Source of the DNA: Methylobacterium sp. J-088
Lineage (GTDB): Bacteria > Pseudomonadota > Alphaproteobacteria > Rhizobiales > Beijerinckiaceae
Direction of reading: 5' to 3'
Assembly: GCF_022829295.1 (NCBI RefSeq)
Contig: NZ_JAKSYH010000167.1
Location: 30,816 to 94,815 of the forward strand
Length of the DNA: 64,000 nucleotides
Part shown: piece by piece, positions 17,229 to 25,920 of the stretch
Layout: each line of letters starts with the position of its first letter
Position numbering within the stretch: position 1 is the stretch's first letter
Translations under genes and position numbers: made by a program
The notes under the pieces: model-generated
Told to the model about the DNA's origin: nothing
What the model saw: only the letters and a program-made list of their open reading frames with translations
The model's database searches: none

Positions 17229-17677
17229 GCGCGGGCGCACGGGATCGCCACCGCCGACGCATTCTCCACCGCCTCCCTGCCCTGCCGCTCCGCCCCCGCG
17301 CGGGATGTTCCATCGCCCCGGCCCGCGGCGCGGCAGCCAAGGCGTATCCTGCGCGACGATGCGATTCGAGGCTGCCGTTTCCGGTGCGCCTGGGCCTCTT
17401 CCCGACGAGATCTCGCCTAGGGCGACCGTCCGGGTCTGAAGGTCGGCCCGAAGATCCAATGTCAGGCAGAAATGAAATTCCAGGACGTGCCCGTCGTCGT
17501 CCGAAAATTCTCAGATAAGTGGCTGATATTTTTGGTACGTAGACGGGTACATATCTATATTTTCTTATAATAATGCTTATTTGATATTGTGAGACTTGAT
17601 AACTGTTCTGCATTTTGTGGCACAAATCAGGGAAAATTCTGCTACGCGAGTCCGTCTAGCAAGCAGGAGTCGGATAG
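17229..17677. other. Gene-free region with an AT-rich promoter segment
   Basis: The first ~290 bases are GC-rich without a convincing frame. From about 17519 to 17677 the sequence turns strikingly AT-rich (TATTTTCTTATAATAATG, TTGATATTGTGAGACTTG) right before the chemoreceptor start. Several -10-like boxes (TATAAT at about 17564) are present, so this is probably the chemoreceptor promoter. The composition continues into the first codons of the gene. Confidence 0.5.
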
Positions 17678-19375
17678 ATGCGGCTGCTACAAGATACGAA
17701 ACTCATCATTAAGATATCTGTTCCCTTCTTGATTATGATTTTGTCGAGTGTGTTTGTCGTACTATACTCAGTGCAAGCGCTTGAAAAGTTGGAAAATCGC
17801 AATAAGTATCTCGTAGACTACTACTTCTCGCGGCTGGAGATGTTTGCGCAGGTTCGGGAGCAGTTCCTCGAAGCGGGCCTGATGAACCGCAACATCATCA
17901 TCGGCCGGCCGGAAAGCGAGATCCCATCCTTCCGCGATCGCTACGATCGGGCCGTCAAAGCCGTGGCCGACAATGTCGAGACGCTGGCTGCGGGGGCGCG
18001 CCGGAAGGAGATCCAGGACATCCAGCGCAACATCGGCCGTATCGCGCGTGTCTATTTCGATCTGCTCGATCGCTCCAACGCCCTCGCCCTTCGGGACGAA
18101 CGGGACACCGCGATTCAGGTGGGCCTCGTAGAGAGCCGGGAGATCCGGACGCAGTTCAACACGGCGTCGCAGGCCTACGAGGTGCAGGCGGCGGCCCGTC
18201 TCAACGAGGCGAAGATCGCCTCGCAGTACGAGGCCGCGCAGGCCCGCACGATCCTGATCGGCGCCGCCCTGGCGGCCTTGCTCACCGCGCTCGGCCTCTC
18301 AATGGCGATCGTCGTGCTCGGTGTCACGCGGCCCCTTCACCGCCTCGTCGTCGGCTTGCAGCGTATGGCGGAGGGCGATGTCGCGGCCGCGATCCCGGAG
18401 GCGCGGCGCGGCGACGAGATCGGGATCGTCGGGCGCGCGGTCGAGGCGATCAAGGCCATGGTCGCCCGTAACGCCGCCGCCGAAGCCGAGCGGATGAGGC
18501 AGGCGGAGGCGGCCGCCTCCGTCGAGCGCAGGCGCAACAGGATGGAGCTGGCCCAGGTCTTCGAGCAGGCGGTGGCCACGATCGTCGATCGCGTCTCGTC
18601 GTCCGCGGGCGACCTCCAGACCACAGCCCGTCAGATGACCACGACCGCCCAGGAGGCTGCGAGCCAGTCCGGCACGGTGGCGCGCGCGGCCGAGGAGGCG
18701 ACGGCCAACATCAATACCGTCGCGGCCTCGGCCGAGGAACTCGGCAGCTCGATCCAGGAGATCGGCCGCCAAGCGAGCGACTCCTCCGGATTGGCGCAAC
18801 AGGCGGTCGACGAGGCCGATCAGGCCGCCGGCCTCGTATCCGAATTGCGGATGGCGGTCTCGGAAATCGACGCGGTGGTGCGGCTGATCTCGTCCATCGC
18901 CGAGCAGACCAATCTGCTCGCGCTCAACGCCACCATTGAGGCCGCACGCGCGGGCGAGGCCGGCCGCGGCTTCGCGGTCGTGGCGGGCGAGGTGAAGGCG
19001 CTCGCGGAGAAGACGGCCCAGGCTACCGACGGCATCGCCGCACAGATCGGCCGGATCCAGGGGGTCACCGGCGCGACGGTGGGTGCGATCGGCACGATCA
19101 TCGACCGGATCCGCGAGATCAACGGGATGGCGGTCGCGATCGCGGCGGCCGTGGACCAGCAGGGCGCGGCGACTCAGGAGATCGTACGCAACATCACCCA
19201 GGCGACGCAGGGCGCCTCGGAGGTGACCGTCAACATCGCCGGCGTGGCCGAGGCCTCGGAGCAGACGGGACGTGCGGCCGATCAGGTGCTCACGGGGGCT
19301 ACGGCCCTGGCGGTCCAGTCCGAGCGCCTCTCGGCGGAGGTCGACCGCTTCCTGGTCGGCATCCGCGCGGCCTGA
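17678..19375 (+). CDS. Methyl-accepting chemotaxis protein (4HB-HAMP-MA)
   Basis: 565 residues. TM1 at ~11-33, a four-helix-bundle periplasmic ligand domain (~35-190) rich in charged helices, TM2 (~192-214), HAMP starting at [19 protein letters not shown], then the cytoplasmic signalling domain with the conserved hairpin tip [44 protein letters not shown]. It clusters at poles with CheA/CheW and biases the flagellar motor. No che genes are nearby, so it is an orphan receptor. The first ~50 codons are AT-rich compared with the rest. It has no C-terminal CheR-binding pentapeptide. It converges with the Crp/Fnr gene, 5 bp apart. Confidence 0.93.
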   Translation: MRLLQDTKLIIKISVPFLIMILSSVFVVLYSVQALEKLENRNKYLVDYYFSRLEMFAQVREQFLEAGLMNRNIIIGRPESEIPSFRDRYDRAVKAVADNVETLAAGARRKEIQDIQRNIGRIARVYFDLLDRSNALALRDERDTAIQVGLVESREIRTQFNTASQAYEVQAAARLNEAKIASQYEAAQARTILIGAALAALLTALGLSMAIVVLGVTRPLHRLVVGLQRMAEGDVAAAIPEARRGDEIGIVGRAVEAIKAMVARNAAAEAERMRQAEAAASVERRRNRMELAQVFEQAVATIVDRVSSSAGDLQTTARQMTTTAQEAASQSGTVARAAEEATANINTVAASAEELGSSIQEIGRQASDSSGLAQQAVDEADQAAGLVSELRMAVSEIDAVVRLISSIAEQTNLLALNATIEAARAGEAGRGFAVVAGEVKALAEKTAQATDGIAAQIGRIQGVTGATVGAIGTIIDRIREINGMAVAIAAAVDQQGAATQEIVRNITQATQGASEVTVNIAGVAEASEQTGRAADQVLTGATALAVQSERLSAEVDRFLVGIRAA

Positions 19376-19380
19376 GCCGA

Positions 19381-20121
19381 TCAAGCGCGCCGCGCAGTGA
19401 CGTGGGCGGCCGGCTCCGTCATGTGGAGATAGGCGGAGTCGAAATGGGCGAGCCGGGCGAGGGCGGCCGGATCGTGGATGGTCAGGCGCCGGCTGCGCAG
19501 GGTGATCAGCCCCATGCCGCGCAACTCCTGCAGCGTGCGGTTGATGTGCACGCTGGTCTGGCCCATCGCGTCGCCGAGATCGTTCTGGGTGACCGGCATC
19601 GGACAGGTGTCGGCCTCCGCAAGGCCCACCGCCGCCAGCCGCGCGTGGAGTTCGCAGAACAGATGGGCGAGCCGCTCGATGCCGGTGCGGCTGCCCAGGC
19701 TGATCGTCCACTCGCGCTGCACCGCCGCCGTGGCCAGCGCCTCCCGGTGGAAGGCGAGGTCGAGCTGCGGGCTGCGGGCCGTCATCGCCTGCAGCGTGGG
19801 GCCGGAGATCTGGCCGAGGGTGACGGGCGTGATCGCGCCGATCGTGTGATCCATCGCGTCGAGGAGGAAGACGTGCGGGTCGCACGGGTCGCCCGGCAGG
19901 AGGAACGAGACGATCTGGCGGCGCCCGCTGATGAACTGCCGGTAGCGGCAGGCCCAACCGTCGAGGATGATGCTGACGGCGCGCGGATCGTCGCCCTCGT
20001 GGATGATGTCCGTCCGCGCGGCGACCATGCGCCCCGGGCCGTTGGCATCGAACAAGCACATTCGATCCGCCTCCGAGAGCGGGACGTAGCATTTCAGCTT
20101 GCGCACGAGCGGATTTGACAT
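19381..20121 (-). CDS. Crp/Fnr-family transcriptional regulator
   Basis: 246 residues from the ATG at 20121, which is preceded by GGAGGA; the frame extends five codons further without a better start. An N-terminal cyclic-nucleotide-binding beta-roll (IIHEGDDPRAVSIILDGWACRYRQFISGRRQIVSFLLPGD) joins a winged helix: MPVTQNDLGDAMGQTSVHINRTLQELRGMGLITLRSRRLTI. The usual cAMP phosphate-binding GELALI/R motif is not seen, and there is no N-terminal cysteine cluster of Fnr, so the ligand is unknown. This subgroup is common and multi-copy in Methylobacterium-type genomes. It is not obviously linked to its neighbours. Confidence 0.85.
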   Translation of the reverse strand: MSNPLVRKLKCYVPLSEADRMCLFDANGPGRMVAARTDIIHEGDDPRAVSIILDGWACRYRQFISGRRQIVSFLLPGDPCDPHVFLLDAMDHTIGAITPVTLGQISGPTLQAMTARSPQLDLAFHREALATAAVQREWTISLGSRTGIERLAHLFCELHARLAAVGLAEADTCPMPVTQNDLGDAMGQTSVHINRTLQELRGMGLITLRSRRLTIHDPAALARLAHFDSAYLHMTEPAAHVTARRA

Positions 20122-20290
20122 GGTGTTCCTCCGCACCGGCTTGTGTCCACAAGCCTACTGAGGTTTCGTCGAATAAATACTTATGCAGATTAGTTTGCCG
20201 AGCCGTATCGACGATTGACGAACCTTGGCGGGCGCTGCCATGCCGACAGGGCCACGATCCGCGCCCGCATCCGCTCAAGTCGCACGGTTG

Positions 20291-21310
20291 CTAGATCTCG
20301 ATGCAGATCTTGCCGAAGTGGCGGTTGCTCTCCTGGTGGCGGAAGGCCGCCACGAGGTCGTCGAGCGGGAAGCGGCGATCGACCACCGGCTGCAGACCGC
20401 AGGCCTCGATGCCGCGGATCATCGCGATCTGGTGGCGCCGGCTACCGACCAGCACGCCCTGCAGGCGGATCTGTTTCAGGAGCGCCGGGACCAGCGGCAG
20501 CTCCCCCGCCACGCCCGACAGGATGCCGATCACCGAGATATGGCCGGCCACCCGCACGGCGGCCATCGACTGCTCCAGCGTCCCCGGCCCGCCGACATCG
20601 AGGACGTGATCGACGCCGCACCCGCCGGTCAGCCGCCGTGCGGTCTCGCCCCAGGCCGGATCGGCGCGGTAGTTGAGGACGTGGTCGGCGCCGAGCGCGC
20701 GCAGGCGCTCGAGCTTCGCGTCGCTGGACGAGGTGGCGATCACCGTAGCGCCCGCGGCCTTCGCGAATTGCAGGGCGAACAGCGAGACGCCGCCGGTGCC
20801 CTGGACGAGGACGACGTCACCGCTCTTGAGGCCGGCATCGGCGTGGAGCGCGCGCCAGGCGGTCAAGCCGGCGGTGGTCAGCGTCGCCGCCTCGGCGTGG
20901 TCCCAGCCCGCGGGCGCACGGGTGAAGGCCACGGACGGCGCCGTGACCCGCTCGCGGGCGTAGCCGTCGACCCCGTCGCCCGGCACGGTGGCAAAACCCT
21001 CGACCTGGGGCGTGCCCTCCAGCCAGGTCGGGAAGAACGTGCTGACCACGGAATCGCCCACGGCGAACTCGGCCGGGCCGGGCCCGACGGCCTCGACCGC
21101 GCCGGCCCCGTCGGACATCGGGATGCGGGGCTCGCTCGGTCCCCACATTCCGCTGACCACCGCGTAATCGTGGTAGTTGAGGGAGCTGGCCCGCAGGCGG
21201 ACGGTGATCTCCCCGGGGCCGGGCTCCGGAACCGGCCGCACGCCGAACCCGACCTTGTCGAAGCCGCCCCCCGGCTGGACGATCACGGCCCGCGAGAGTG
21301 ATCCGGTCAT
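20291..21310 (-). CDS. Zinc-independent MDR-family alcohol dehydrogenase/quinone reductase
   Basis: 339 residues from the ATG at 21310; the same frame stays open far upstream only by chance. Medium-chain dehydrogenase features: an N-terminal GroES-like domain (SSLNYHDYAVVSGMWG, PMSDGAGAVEAVG), then the Rossmann fold with LVQGTGGVSLFALQFAKAAGATVIATSSSDAKLERLRALGADHVLNYR. The catalytic zinc Cys and the GHE motif are absent, and Asp stands where Cys would be, so it is a zinc-free reductase of the quinone-oxidoreductase or enoyl-reductase type. NAD(P)H-dependent; the substrate cannot be told. It is 170 bp upstream of the Crp/Fnr gene on the same strand. Confidence 0.82.
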   Translation of the reverse strand: MTGSLSRAVIVQPGGGFDKVGFGVRPVPEPGPGEITVRLRASSLNYHDYAVVSGMWGPSEPRIPMSDGAGAVEAVGPGPAEFAVGDSVVSTFFPTWLEGTPQVEGFATVPGDGVDGYARERVTAPSVAFTRAPAGWDHAEAATLTTAGLTAWRALHADAGLKSGDVVLVQGTGGVSLFALQFAKAAGATVIATSSSDAKLERLRALGADHVLNYRADPAWGETARRLTGGCGVDHVLDVGGPGTLEQSMAAVRVAGHISVIGILSGVAGELPLVPALLKQIRLQGVLVGSRRHQIAMIRGIEACGLQPVVDRRFPLDDLVAAFRHQESNRHFGKICIEI

Positions 21311-21658
21311 GGCGCACCTGTCCCTGTCACGGGCTCGGTCGCCCGTGGCATGAGGGTGGCAGGCCGCGCAGCCGGCGTCGAGACGCGAGGCGGACTGCCG
21401 ACTCCGCATCTTCTGCTCCCGAAAGCCGGTTCGGCGCATAGGCTCCGCTTCGAAGCGGCCGCAAATTGGCAGCCTTTTTCCGGCTCCGGCGGCTAGATTG
21501 ACCGTGTCGATGCGACCGTCGATGCAGAGCCGAATGGAGGTTTGCCGTGATCGCCAGCGTGGATCGGATCGCCCCGACGATGATGTCGCCCTGTCCGTGG
21601 TGTTGCCGCATCCGAACCGAGGAGAGCGCACCCCACCCGACATGGAAGACGAACAGCG
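21311..21658. other. Gene-free divergent region
   Basis: About 350 bases between the MDR dehydrogenase (minus) and the short repeat-bearing gene (plus). It presumably holds both promoters. I see no clear palindrome, hairpin or open frame with good content. Confidence 0.3.
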
Positions 21659-21976
21659 ATGCTGACTTATAACGTTGCCCCGACCCCCCATCCCGACCTG
21701 AGTGCCGCGGCGCTTGCCGACCTTCGTGCCGCGGCGCTTGCCGACCTGAGTGCCGCGGCGTTCGGCAATCCCCTGGACCGGGGCGTCCGGTCCCATCCCT
21801 CGCACGAACGCGCCGCCCTCGCGAACGCCCTCGACGACGGGCTGATGCCCGACGAGGTGGCCCGGATCCTCGCCGGCCGCCGGATGGCGGAGGCCTTCCC
21901 GATCCGCTGGGGCGAGAGCCCCCAGGCCTACGCATCGCGGGCCGTGGCCGAGATGTTCGTCGCCTACCTCCAGTAG
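21659..21976 (+). CDS. Short hypothetical protein with tandem AxAADL repeats
   Basis: 105 residues. Residues ~13-36 are three copies of an eight-residue unit (DLSAAALA, DLRAAALA, DLSAAAFG) encoded by a 24-bp tandem repeat. The rest is a compact, mostly helical domain: SHERAALANALDDGLMPDEVARILAGRRMAEAFPIRWGESPQAYASRAVAEMFVAYL. No family is recognised. The start ATG lacks a strong ribosome site (GGAAGA is a little distant). Repeat number could vary between strains. The gene stands alone between a divergent oxidoreductase and a secreted ClpP-like protein. Confidence 0.6.
   Translation: MLTYNVAPTPHPDLSAAALADLRAAALADLSAAAFGNPLDRGVRSHPSHERAALANALDDGLMPDEVARILAGRRMAEAFPIRWGESPQAYASRAVAEMFVAYLQ
21695..21766 (+). 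repeat. Three 24-bp tandem repeats
   Basis: Three back-to-back 24-base units at 21695, 21719 and 21743 (each GACCT..GTGCCGCGGCG..) lie in frame inside the 105-residue gene. Units 1 and 2 differ at three positions. Being a multiple of three, copy changes would not break the frame. Confidence 0.9.
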
Positions 21977-22045
21977 GCGTCCGCGTCCGGCCCCGTCGGT
22001 CGCCCCGATCCCGCCACGCCGATCCCACCCATTTGGAATGCCGCC

Positions 22046-22744
22046 ATGACGGCCGCCACGCCGCACCTCACCCGCCGGTGGGGGCGCCGGACGGGGATGC
22101 GCGCGCGCATCCTCGCCCTGGCGCTCGCCACCTGTCCGATTCCCGCCTCGGCCGGCCCCGCCGGGCCGGGCCTCGGGGCTGCCTCCGGGGCGGACGACCC
22201 GGAGGTGTCGGCCCGGCTCACGGTCGGGCCGGGCGGCCGGGACCTGCACCTCGTGGGCGACCTCACCGAAGGCGTGGCCGCGCGGGTGTCCGGCCTCCTC
22301 GGCACCCATCCGGGGATCGTACGCCTGCACCTGACCAGCGACGGCGGCCTGGTCGAGGAGGGGGCGGCGATCGGGGCCCTCGTGGCCGCCCGCGGGCTGG
22401 AGACCCGGGTGTCCGACGCCTGCGCGTCGGCCTGCACGCTGATCTTCGTCCGCGGGCGGCGGCGCGTCCTGGCGGAGGGCGGACGGCTCGGCTTCCACGC
22501 CCCCTATGAGGTCGGGGCGCGGGGGCGGATGCGTCCGGTGGATTCCAAGCCTGAGCGGGCCGCCTATCGGGCGGCCGGCCTGCCCTCGGCCTTCGTGACG
22601 CGCGCCCTGGCGGTGTCCCCGGCCGCCATCTGGATCCCCGACGCGGCGCAACTCTGCGCGGCCGGCATCGTGACCGGGCTCGTCGGACCGGACCCGGGCT
22701 CCGGTGAACACGAGCCGCGGCCGTGTGGCGGACGGCAGCCGTGA
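22046..22744 (+). CDS. Secreted ClpP-fold protein (COG3904-like)
   Basis: 232 residues with a signal peptide (~18-37: MRARILALALATCPIPASA). The domain matches the periplasmic ClpP/crotonase-like group: LHLTSDGGLVEEGAAIGALVAARGLETRVSDACASACTLIFVRGRRRVLAEGGRLGFHAPY. The serine in CASAC and the histidine in GFHAPY occupy the positions of a Ser-His pair. Two cysteines within the serine motif are usual here. Peptidase activity has not been shown for this group to my knowledge. The gene is monocistronic and is followed by a hairpin repeat. Confidence 0.75.
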   Translation: MTAATPHLTRRWGRRTGMRARILALALATCPIPASAGPAGPGLGAASGADDPEVSARLTVGPGGRDLHLVGDLTEGVAARVSGLLGTHPGIVRLHLTSDGGLVEEGAAIGALVAARGLETRVSDACASACTLIFVRGRRRVLAEGGRLGFHAPYEVGARGRMRPVDSKPERAAYRAAGLPSAFVTRALAVSPAAIWIPDAAQLCAAGIVTGLVGPDPGSGEHEPRPCGGRQP

Positions 22745-22788
22745 GGGCTCATCCTGTGCGGTCCCTGAGCGGAGGGGGGCCGGCTCTT

Positions 22789-22900
22789 GCGGGTGCAGGG
22801 CAGTGCCCTGCTGTCGGGCGCTGCCCGAAAGTCGGGCTTCGCCCGATGCGCCGAGGCTTCGCCCTGGTAACCGACCAAAGGGCACGGCCCTTTGGAAACC
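22789..22900. repeat. Multi-hairpin repeat, copy C (partly degenerate)
   Basis: The GCGGGT core (22789-22794) is followed by hairpins GCAGGGC/GCCCTGC, TCGGGC/GCCCGA twice, then CCAAAGGGC/GCCCTTTGG (22875-22895) and the terminal GAAACC (22895-22900). The left terminal GGTTTC and its arm are lost, and the partner of GCGGGT is eroded. It shows the same order as copy A and sits behind the COG3904-like gene. Confidence 0.75.
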
Positions 22901-22912
22901 GGTCTCGAAGTT

Positions 22913-23119
22913 CTAAACCCCGTCGACCGCCGTGCTGACCGCCTGGGCGTTCGGATCCTGCGGCCCGGTCACCGCCCTGCGATGGGCTGCGTCCTGCTCC
23001 ACGGGCGTGGGGGCCGGCTGTGGCCGCCCGTTCTCGCCGAGGCGCTTCCGGCCGGCCCGCTCGGCCGCCGCCCGCTCCCGCGCCGGGTCGCCCGCTCCGC
23101 TGCTCTGATCTCGGGCCAT
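22913..23119 (-). CDS. Short hydrophilic hypothetical protein
   Basis: 68 residues from the ATG at 23119, preceded by GGGAGA at good spacing. Charged, Gly/Ala/Arg-rich and disordered (ARERAAAERAGRKRLGENG, PTPVEQDAAHRRAVTGPQDPN). No domain is recognised. Its clean ribosome site and low proline-arginine shadow character support a real gene. Nothing around it suggests a job. Confidence 0.55.
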   Translation of the reverse strand: MARDQSSGAGDPARERAAAERAGRKRLGENGRPQPAPTPVEQDAAHRRAVTGPQDPNAQAVSTAVDGV

Positions 23120-23272
23120 GGTGTCTCCCGCTGGTGGCAAGATCGCGCGATCACGAATCGAAAAGGCAGGCCGCCCTGTCGGCGGGGTCGCCCCACCGGA
23201 CCGGCAGCCTGCCCTCGTTTCAACCCCTGGATCGCATCACGGTTCGGCGGGGCCGGGTCCCCCGCGACCGCC

Positions 23273-23533
23273 TCAATCGCGGCAGACCCGCCGCGGCCCG
23301 TAGGGCGTGGGGCGGACGAAGCAGCGCGGGCCGTAGAAGCGTGGCCGACGATAGATCGGACGGCAGCGGCCGTACGGGCCGGGCGCCCAGCCGGGGCCGC
23401 AGCCGAAGGCCACGGTGGTCGCGGCAGCGGGGCCGGCGAGAGCGGCCGGCGTCAGGGGCGCCGCAAGGGCGGAGGCGGAGCCGAGGCCGCCGATGATGGC
23501 CGCGGCGGCCGCGAGCCTCTTCACGTGCATCAT
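23273..23533 (-). CDS. Small secreted GCG_CRPN-type protein
   Basis: 86 residues from the ATG at 23533 (AGAAGGG upstream). A signal peptide (KRLAAAAAIIGGLGSASALA) is followed by a mature region with GCGPGWAPGPYGRCRPIYRR and CFVRPTPYGPRRVCRD. The GCGxGxxPGPxGxCRP pattern is that of the GCG_CRPN family of small, basic, Tyr/Pro-rich envelope proteins abundant in Hyphomicrobiales. Four cysteines could pair in the periplasm. Function unknown. Confidence 0.8.
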   Translation of the reverse strand: MMHVKRLAAAAAIIGGLGSASALAAPLTPAALAGPAAATTVAFGCGPGWAPGPYGRCRPIYRRPRFYGPRCFVRPTPYGPRRVCRD

Positions 23534-23699
23534 GATCAACCCTTCTGTTCGATCTCGTGCCGGGCTGGCCGGGCACGAGATCCGGGCAGATTGGTCATCA
23601 TGCCTGAATGGGCGCTGACCTCAGCCGAAATTGTCTGGAAACAAACATTTCGACGCCCTCGGTCGCGACGCGCTGGCTCGCACCGGTCCCACGCCCGCT

Positions 23700-24702
23700 T
23701 CAGCGCCGGTTGGAGGGGGCGAGCAGCGAGGCCGCCGCCGCCGTGGCGCCCGCCAGCAGGATCCCGGTCAGGACCGGGGTGACCGAGGCCTGCGTGTAGA
23801 CGCTGCGCATGACGTGATGCGGCGAGGCTCCCCGCACGGACCCATCCCGGCCGGCCGCGTAGAGGGCGCCGTCCCGGTCCCTGCCGGCCGCGCCGGCCTT
23901 CTGGGTCCGGGACATGACCCGGGCTCCCACCCAGTCCGTGACCGACGGCGCGCGGTTGCCCAGGGAACTCATCATCTTGCCGCCGCCGCCGACATAGAGG
24001 TCCCGCGGGCCGTGCTCGGCGGCGTACAGGATCGCCTTGGCCACGTCCGCCGGGTCGTAGACCGGCGGCGGCAGCTTCGGGGCCTGCGCCATGTCGTTCC
24101 CGGCGTGTTCCGGGAAGGGCGTGTCGATCGAGGCCGGCTTGATCAGCGTCACCGAGACCGGGACGCCCTCGCCTGCAATTCCATGCGCAGGGCGTCGGTG
24201 AAGCCTTTGATCGCGTGCTTGGAGGCGCAGTCCATGCCCTGGATCGGGAAGGCGAGGTCGGAGGCGATCGAGCCCAGGTTGACCAGCGCGCCGCCGGTCT
24301 TCCGCAGATGCTGCAGCGCCACCGTCGAGCCGTAGACGATCCCCCAGAAGTTCACGTCGAACAGCCGCCGATGGTCTTCGTCCGAGACCTCTTCGAGGCG
24401 GCCGAAGATCGAGAGGCCGGCGTTGTTGACCCAGGTGTCGAAGCCGCCATAGGCGCGGATCGCCTCGGCGGCGAGCGCCTCGACATCCGCGCGGCTGGAC
24501 ACGTCGGTCACGATTGCCCGCGCCTCGCCGCCGCGCTCCCGGATGTCGTGGGCGATGTCGTCGAGGGCGGCACCGTTGCGCGCCGCCAGGACCACGCGGG
24601 CCCCGCGGGCTCGGCCTCCCGCGCCGTGGCGAGGCCGATGCCGCTGGAGGCGCCGGTAATGACGATCACCTGCGCGCGCAGGGGCCTGTGCCGGATCTGC
24701 AT
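23700..24702 (-). pseudogene. SDR-family oxidoreductase pseudogene (two frameshifts, catalytic Tyr lost)
   Basis: Read in three frames it gives one SDR of about 330 residues. Frame 1 starts at 24702 with VIVITGASSGIGLATARE. After a shift near 24610 comes ARVVLAARNGAALDD, NNAGLSIFGRLEEVSDEDH and the LRMELQA segment. After a second shift near 24160 comes VTLIKPASIDTPFPEHAGND and a C-terminal hydrophobic tail. A single missing base explains each shift. The catalytic motif expected as YxxxK reads GMDCASK, with Asp for Tyr. Two frameshifts plus a lost active-site residue argue for decay, although the shifts alone could be sequencing error. Confidence 0.8.
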
Positions 24703-24761
24703 GCTGCGTGTTCCTCTGTCTGCTGTCCGTTGCGCCGACGGGATGAGGCCGCCGGACGGGC

Positions 24762-24971
24762 TCATCGACCGCCGGGCCGGTCCCGCTCGGCCCCGAGGCT
24801 TGTCCCGCCGCGGCGCGCCTCGTCCTTCTCGGTGCCGGCCCGCTCCATCGGTCCGTCCTGCGGCTTGACCGTACCGGTGGCGGTGTCGAGGGGCGTGTTG
24901 GCGAGGCCCGCGCTCTCGGGTTTGCCGGCGGGCCTCCGCTGGGCCTGCGTGTCGTCCGGTGCGTCTGCCAG
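24762..24971 (-). CDS. Short hydrophilic ORF, start uncertain
   Basis: An open frame of about 69 residues (LADAPDDTQAQRRPAGKPESAGL, NTPLDTATGTVKPQDGPMERAGTEKDEARRGG) has the acidic/polar mix of a real small protein rather than the Arg/Pro-rich look of shadow frames here. No ATG, GTG or TTG precedes the coding-like part in frame; a CTG at 24971 behind GGGAC is the only candidate, or the true start was lost by mutation. It lies directly upstream of the SDR pseudogene on the same strand. Confidence 0.35.
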   Translation of the reverse strand: MADAPDDTQAQRRPAGKPESAGLANTPLDTATGTVKPQDGPMERAGTEKDEARRGGTSLGAERDRPGGR

Positions 24972-25129
24972 GCCGTGTCCCGTCGTGCCGTACCCCTGGA
25001 GGCCAACCCATCGGCGTCGCCGACGTATCCGGGATTCATCCCACGCGATTATCGCCCGGGGCGGCGCGTCGTCGGAACGGAGCTGGACGCGTGGTGTTGA
25101 CTGCGAAATCTTGATTCGGAGACAGGACG

Positions 25130-25696
25130 ATGGCTGGAACCGCGAAGAAGACTGATCCCAAGCTGTGGGAGAAGGTCAAGAAACAGGTCACGAAGTCGGA
25201 GAAGGGCGGCAAGCCGGGTCAGTGGTCGGCGCGCAAGGCCCAGATGGCCACCGCCGAATACAAGAAGGAGGGCGGCGGCTACGCCGGCAAGAAAGCGGAC
25301 GACAATCACCTCAAGCAGTGGACCGACGAGGAGTGGGGCACGAAGTCGGGCCAGGAGAGCGGCAAGACCGGCGAGCGCTACCTGCCCAAGAAGGCCCGCG
25401 AAAAGCTGAGCGACACGGAATACGCCGCCAGCACGGCCAAGAAGCGGGCCGATACCGCCAAGGGCAAGCAGTTCTCGAAGCAGCCGAAGGCGGCCGCCGA
25501 CAAATCCGCTGCCGCGCGCAAGACCGGCAAGGCCGCCAGCAGGAGCACCGGCAAGGCCGCCAGCAAGGCGAGCGGCAAGACGGAGAGCAAGTCCGGGACG
25601 ACCAAGGCCGCGCTGATGCGCAAGGCCCAGGCGCAGAACGTGCCCGGTCGGTCGAAGATGTCGAAGGCGCAGCTGGAGCACGCCGTCCACGCCTGA
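25130..25696 (+). CDS. DUF5872 protein with basic Lys/Ala tail
   Basis: 188 residues, ATG preceded by GGAGACAGG. The N-terminal ~120 residues carry the DUF5872 signature: DPKLWEKVKKQVTKSEKGGKPGQWSARKAQMA, EYKKEGGGYAGKKADDNHLKQWTDEEWGTKSG, GERYLPKKAREKLSDTEYAA, KGKQFSKQPK. A Lys/Ala/Ser-rich, histone H1-like segment follows (KTGKAASRSTGKAASKASGK), and a C-terminal SAP/Rho-N-like helix pair (TKAALMRKAQAQNVPGRSKMSKAQLEHAV). Strong positive charge suggests nucleic-acid binding. The biological role is unknown. It ends at a perfect terminator. Confidence 0.8.
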   Translation: MAGTAKKTDPKLWEKVKKQVTKSEKGGKPGQWSARKAQMATAEYKKEGGGYAGKKADDNHLKQWTDEEWGTKSGQESGKTGERYLPKKAREKLSDTEYAASTAKKRADTAKGKQFSKQPKAAADKSAAARKTGKAASRSTGKAASKASGKTESKSGTTKAALMRKAQAQNVPGRSKMSKAQLEHAVHA

Positions 25697-25703
25697 GGCA
25701 GGC

Positions 25704-25775
25704 GGCTCCAAGCCACTGTTTTGACGTGCTCCCGCGCGCCGAACCGGGGTCGACTTCGGCGCAGAGCGCTCGAAC
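25704..25775. repeat. Dispersed palindromic repeat, family 3, copy 2
   Basis: About 70 bases align with 9148-9219: GCTC.AAGCC..TGTT.TG.CG at the left, then GCCGAACCGGGGTC.ACTTCGGC (hairpin GCCGAA/TTCGGC) and GCGCTC at the right. The 5' inverted repeat of copy 1 is missing here. It lies directly after the DUF5872 stop. Confidence 0.65.
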
Positions 25776-25778
25776 GAC

Positions 25779-25815
25779 GAGAAACGCCCCGGGACAGGAT
25801 CCCGGGGCGTTTCTC
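25779..25815. terminator. Strong bidirectional terminator
   Basis: A perfect 15-bp stem GAGAAACGCCCCGGG / CCCGGGGCGTTTCTC with a 7-base loop separates the converging DUF5872 and porin genes. Each arm ends in TTTCTC, giving short U-rich tails in both directions. Confidence 0.8.
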
Positions 25816-25920
25816 GGCCCGATACGGCGGGGCCGCATCGGGCATGGCCCAGGCATGGCCGATGACCGGGAGAACGCTCGCCGGGCCGTCAGGCCCGACG
25901 GGCGTTTCCGCGGATGGGTC

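Noticed and set aside
22892..23782. 296-codon plus frame over the small-gene region
   Set aside because: Arg/Pro/Gly-rich, no ribosome site, and it covers two better minus-strand small genes.
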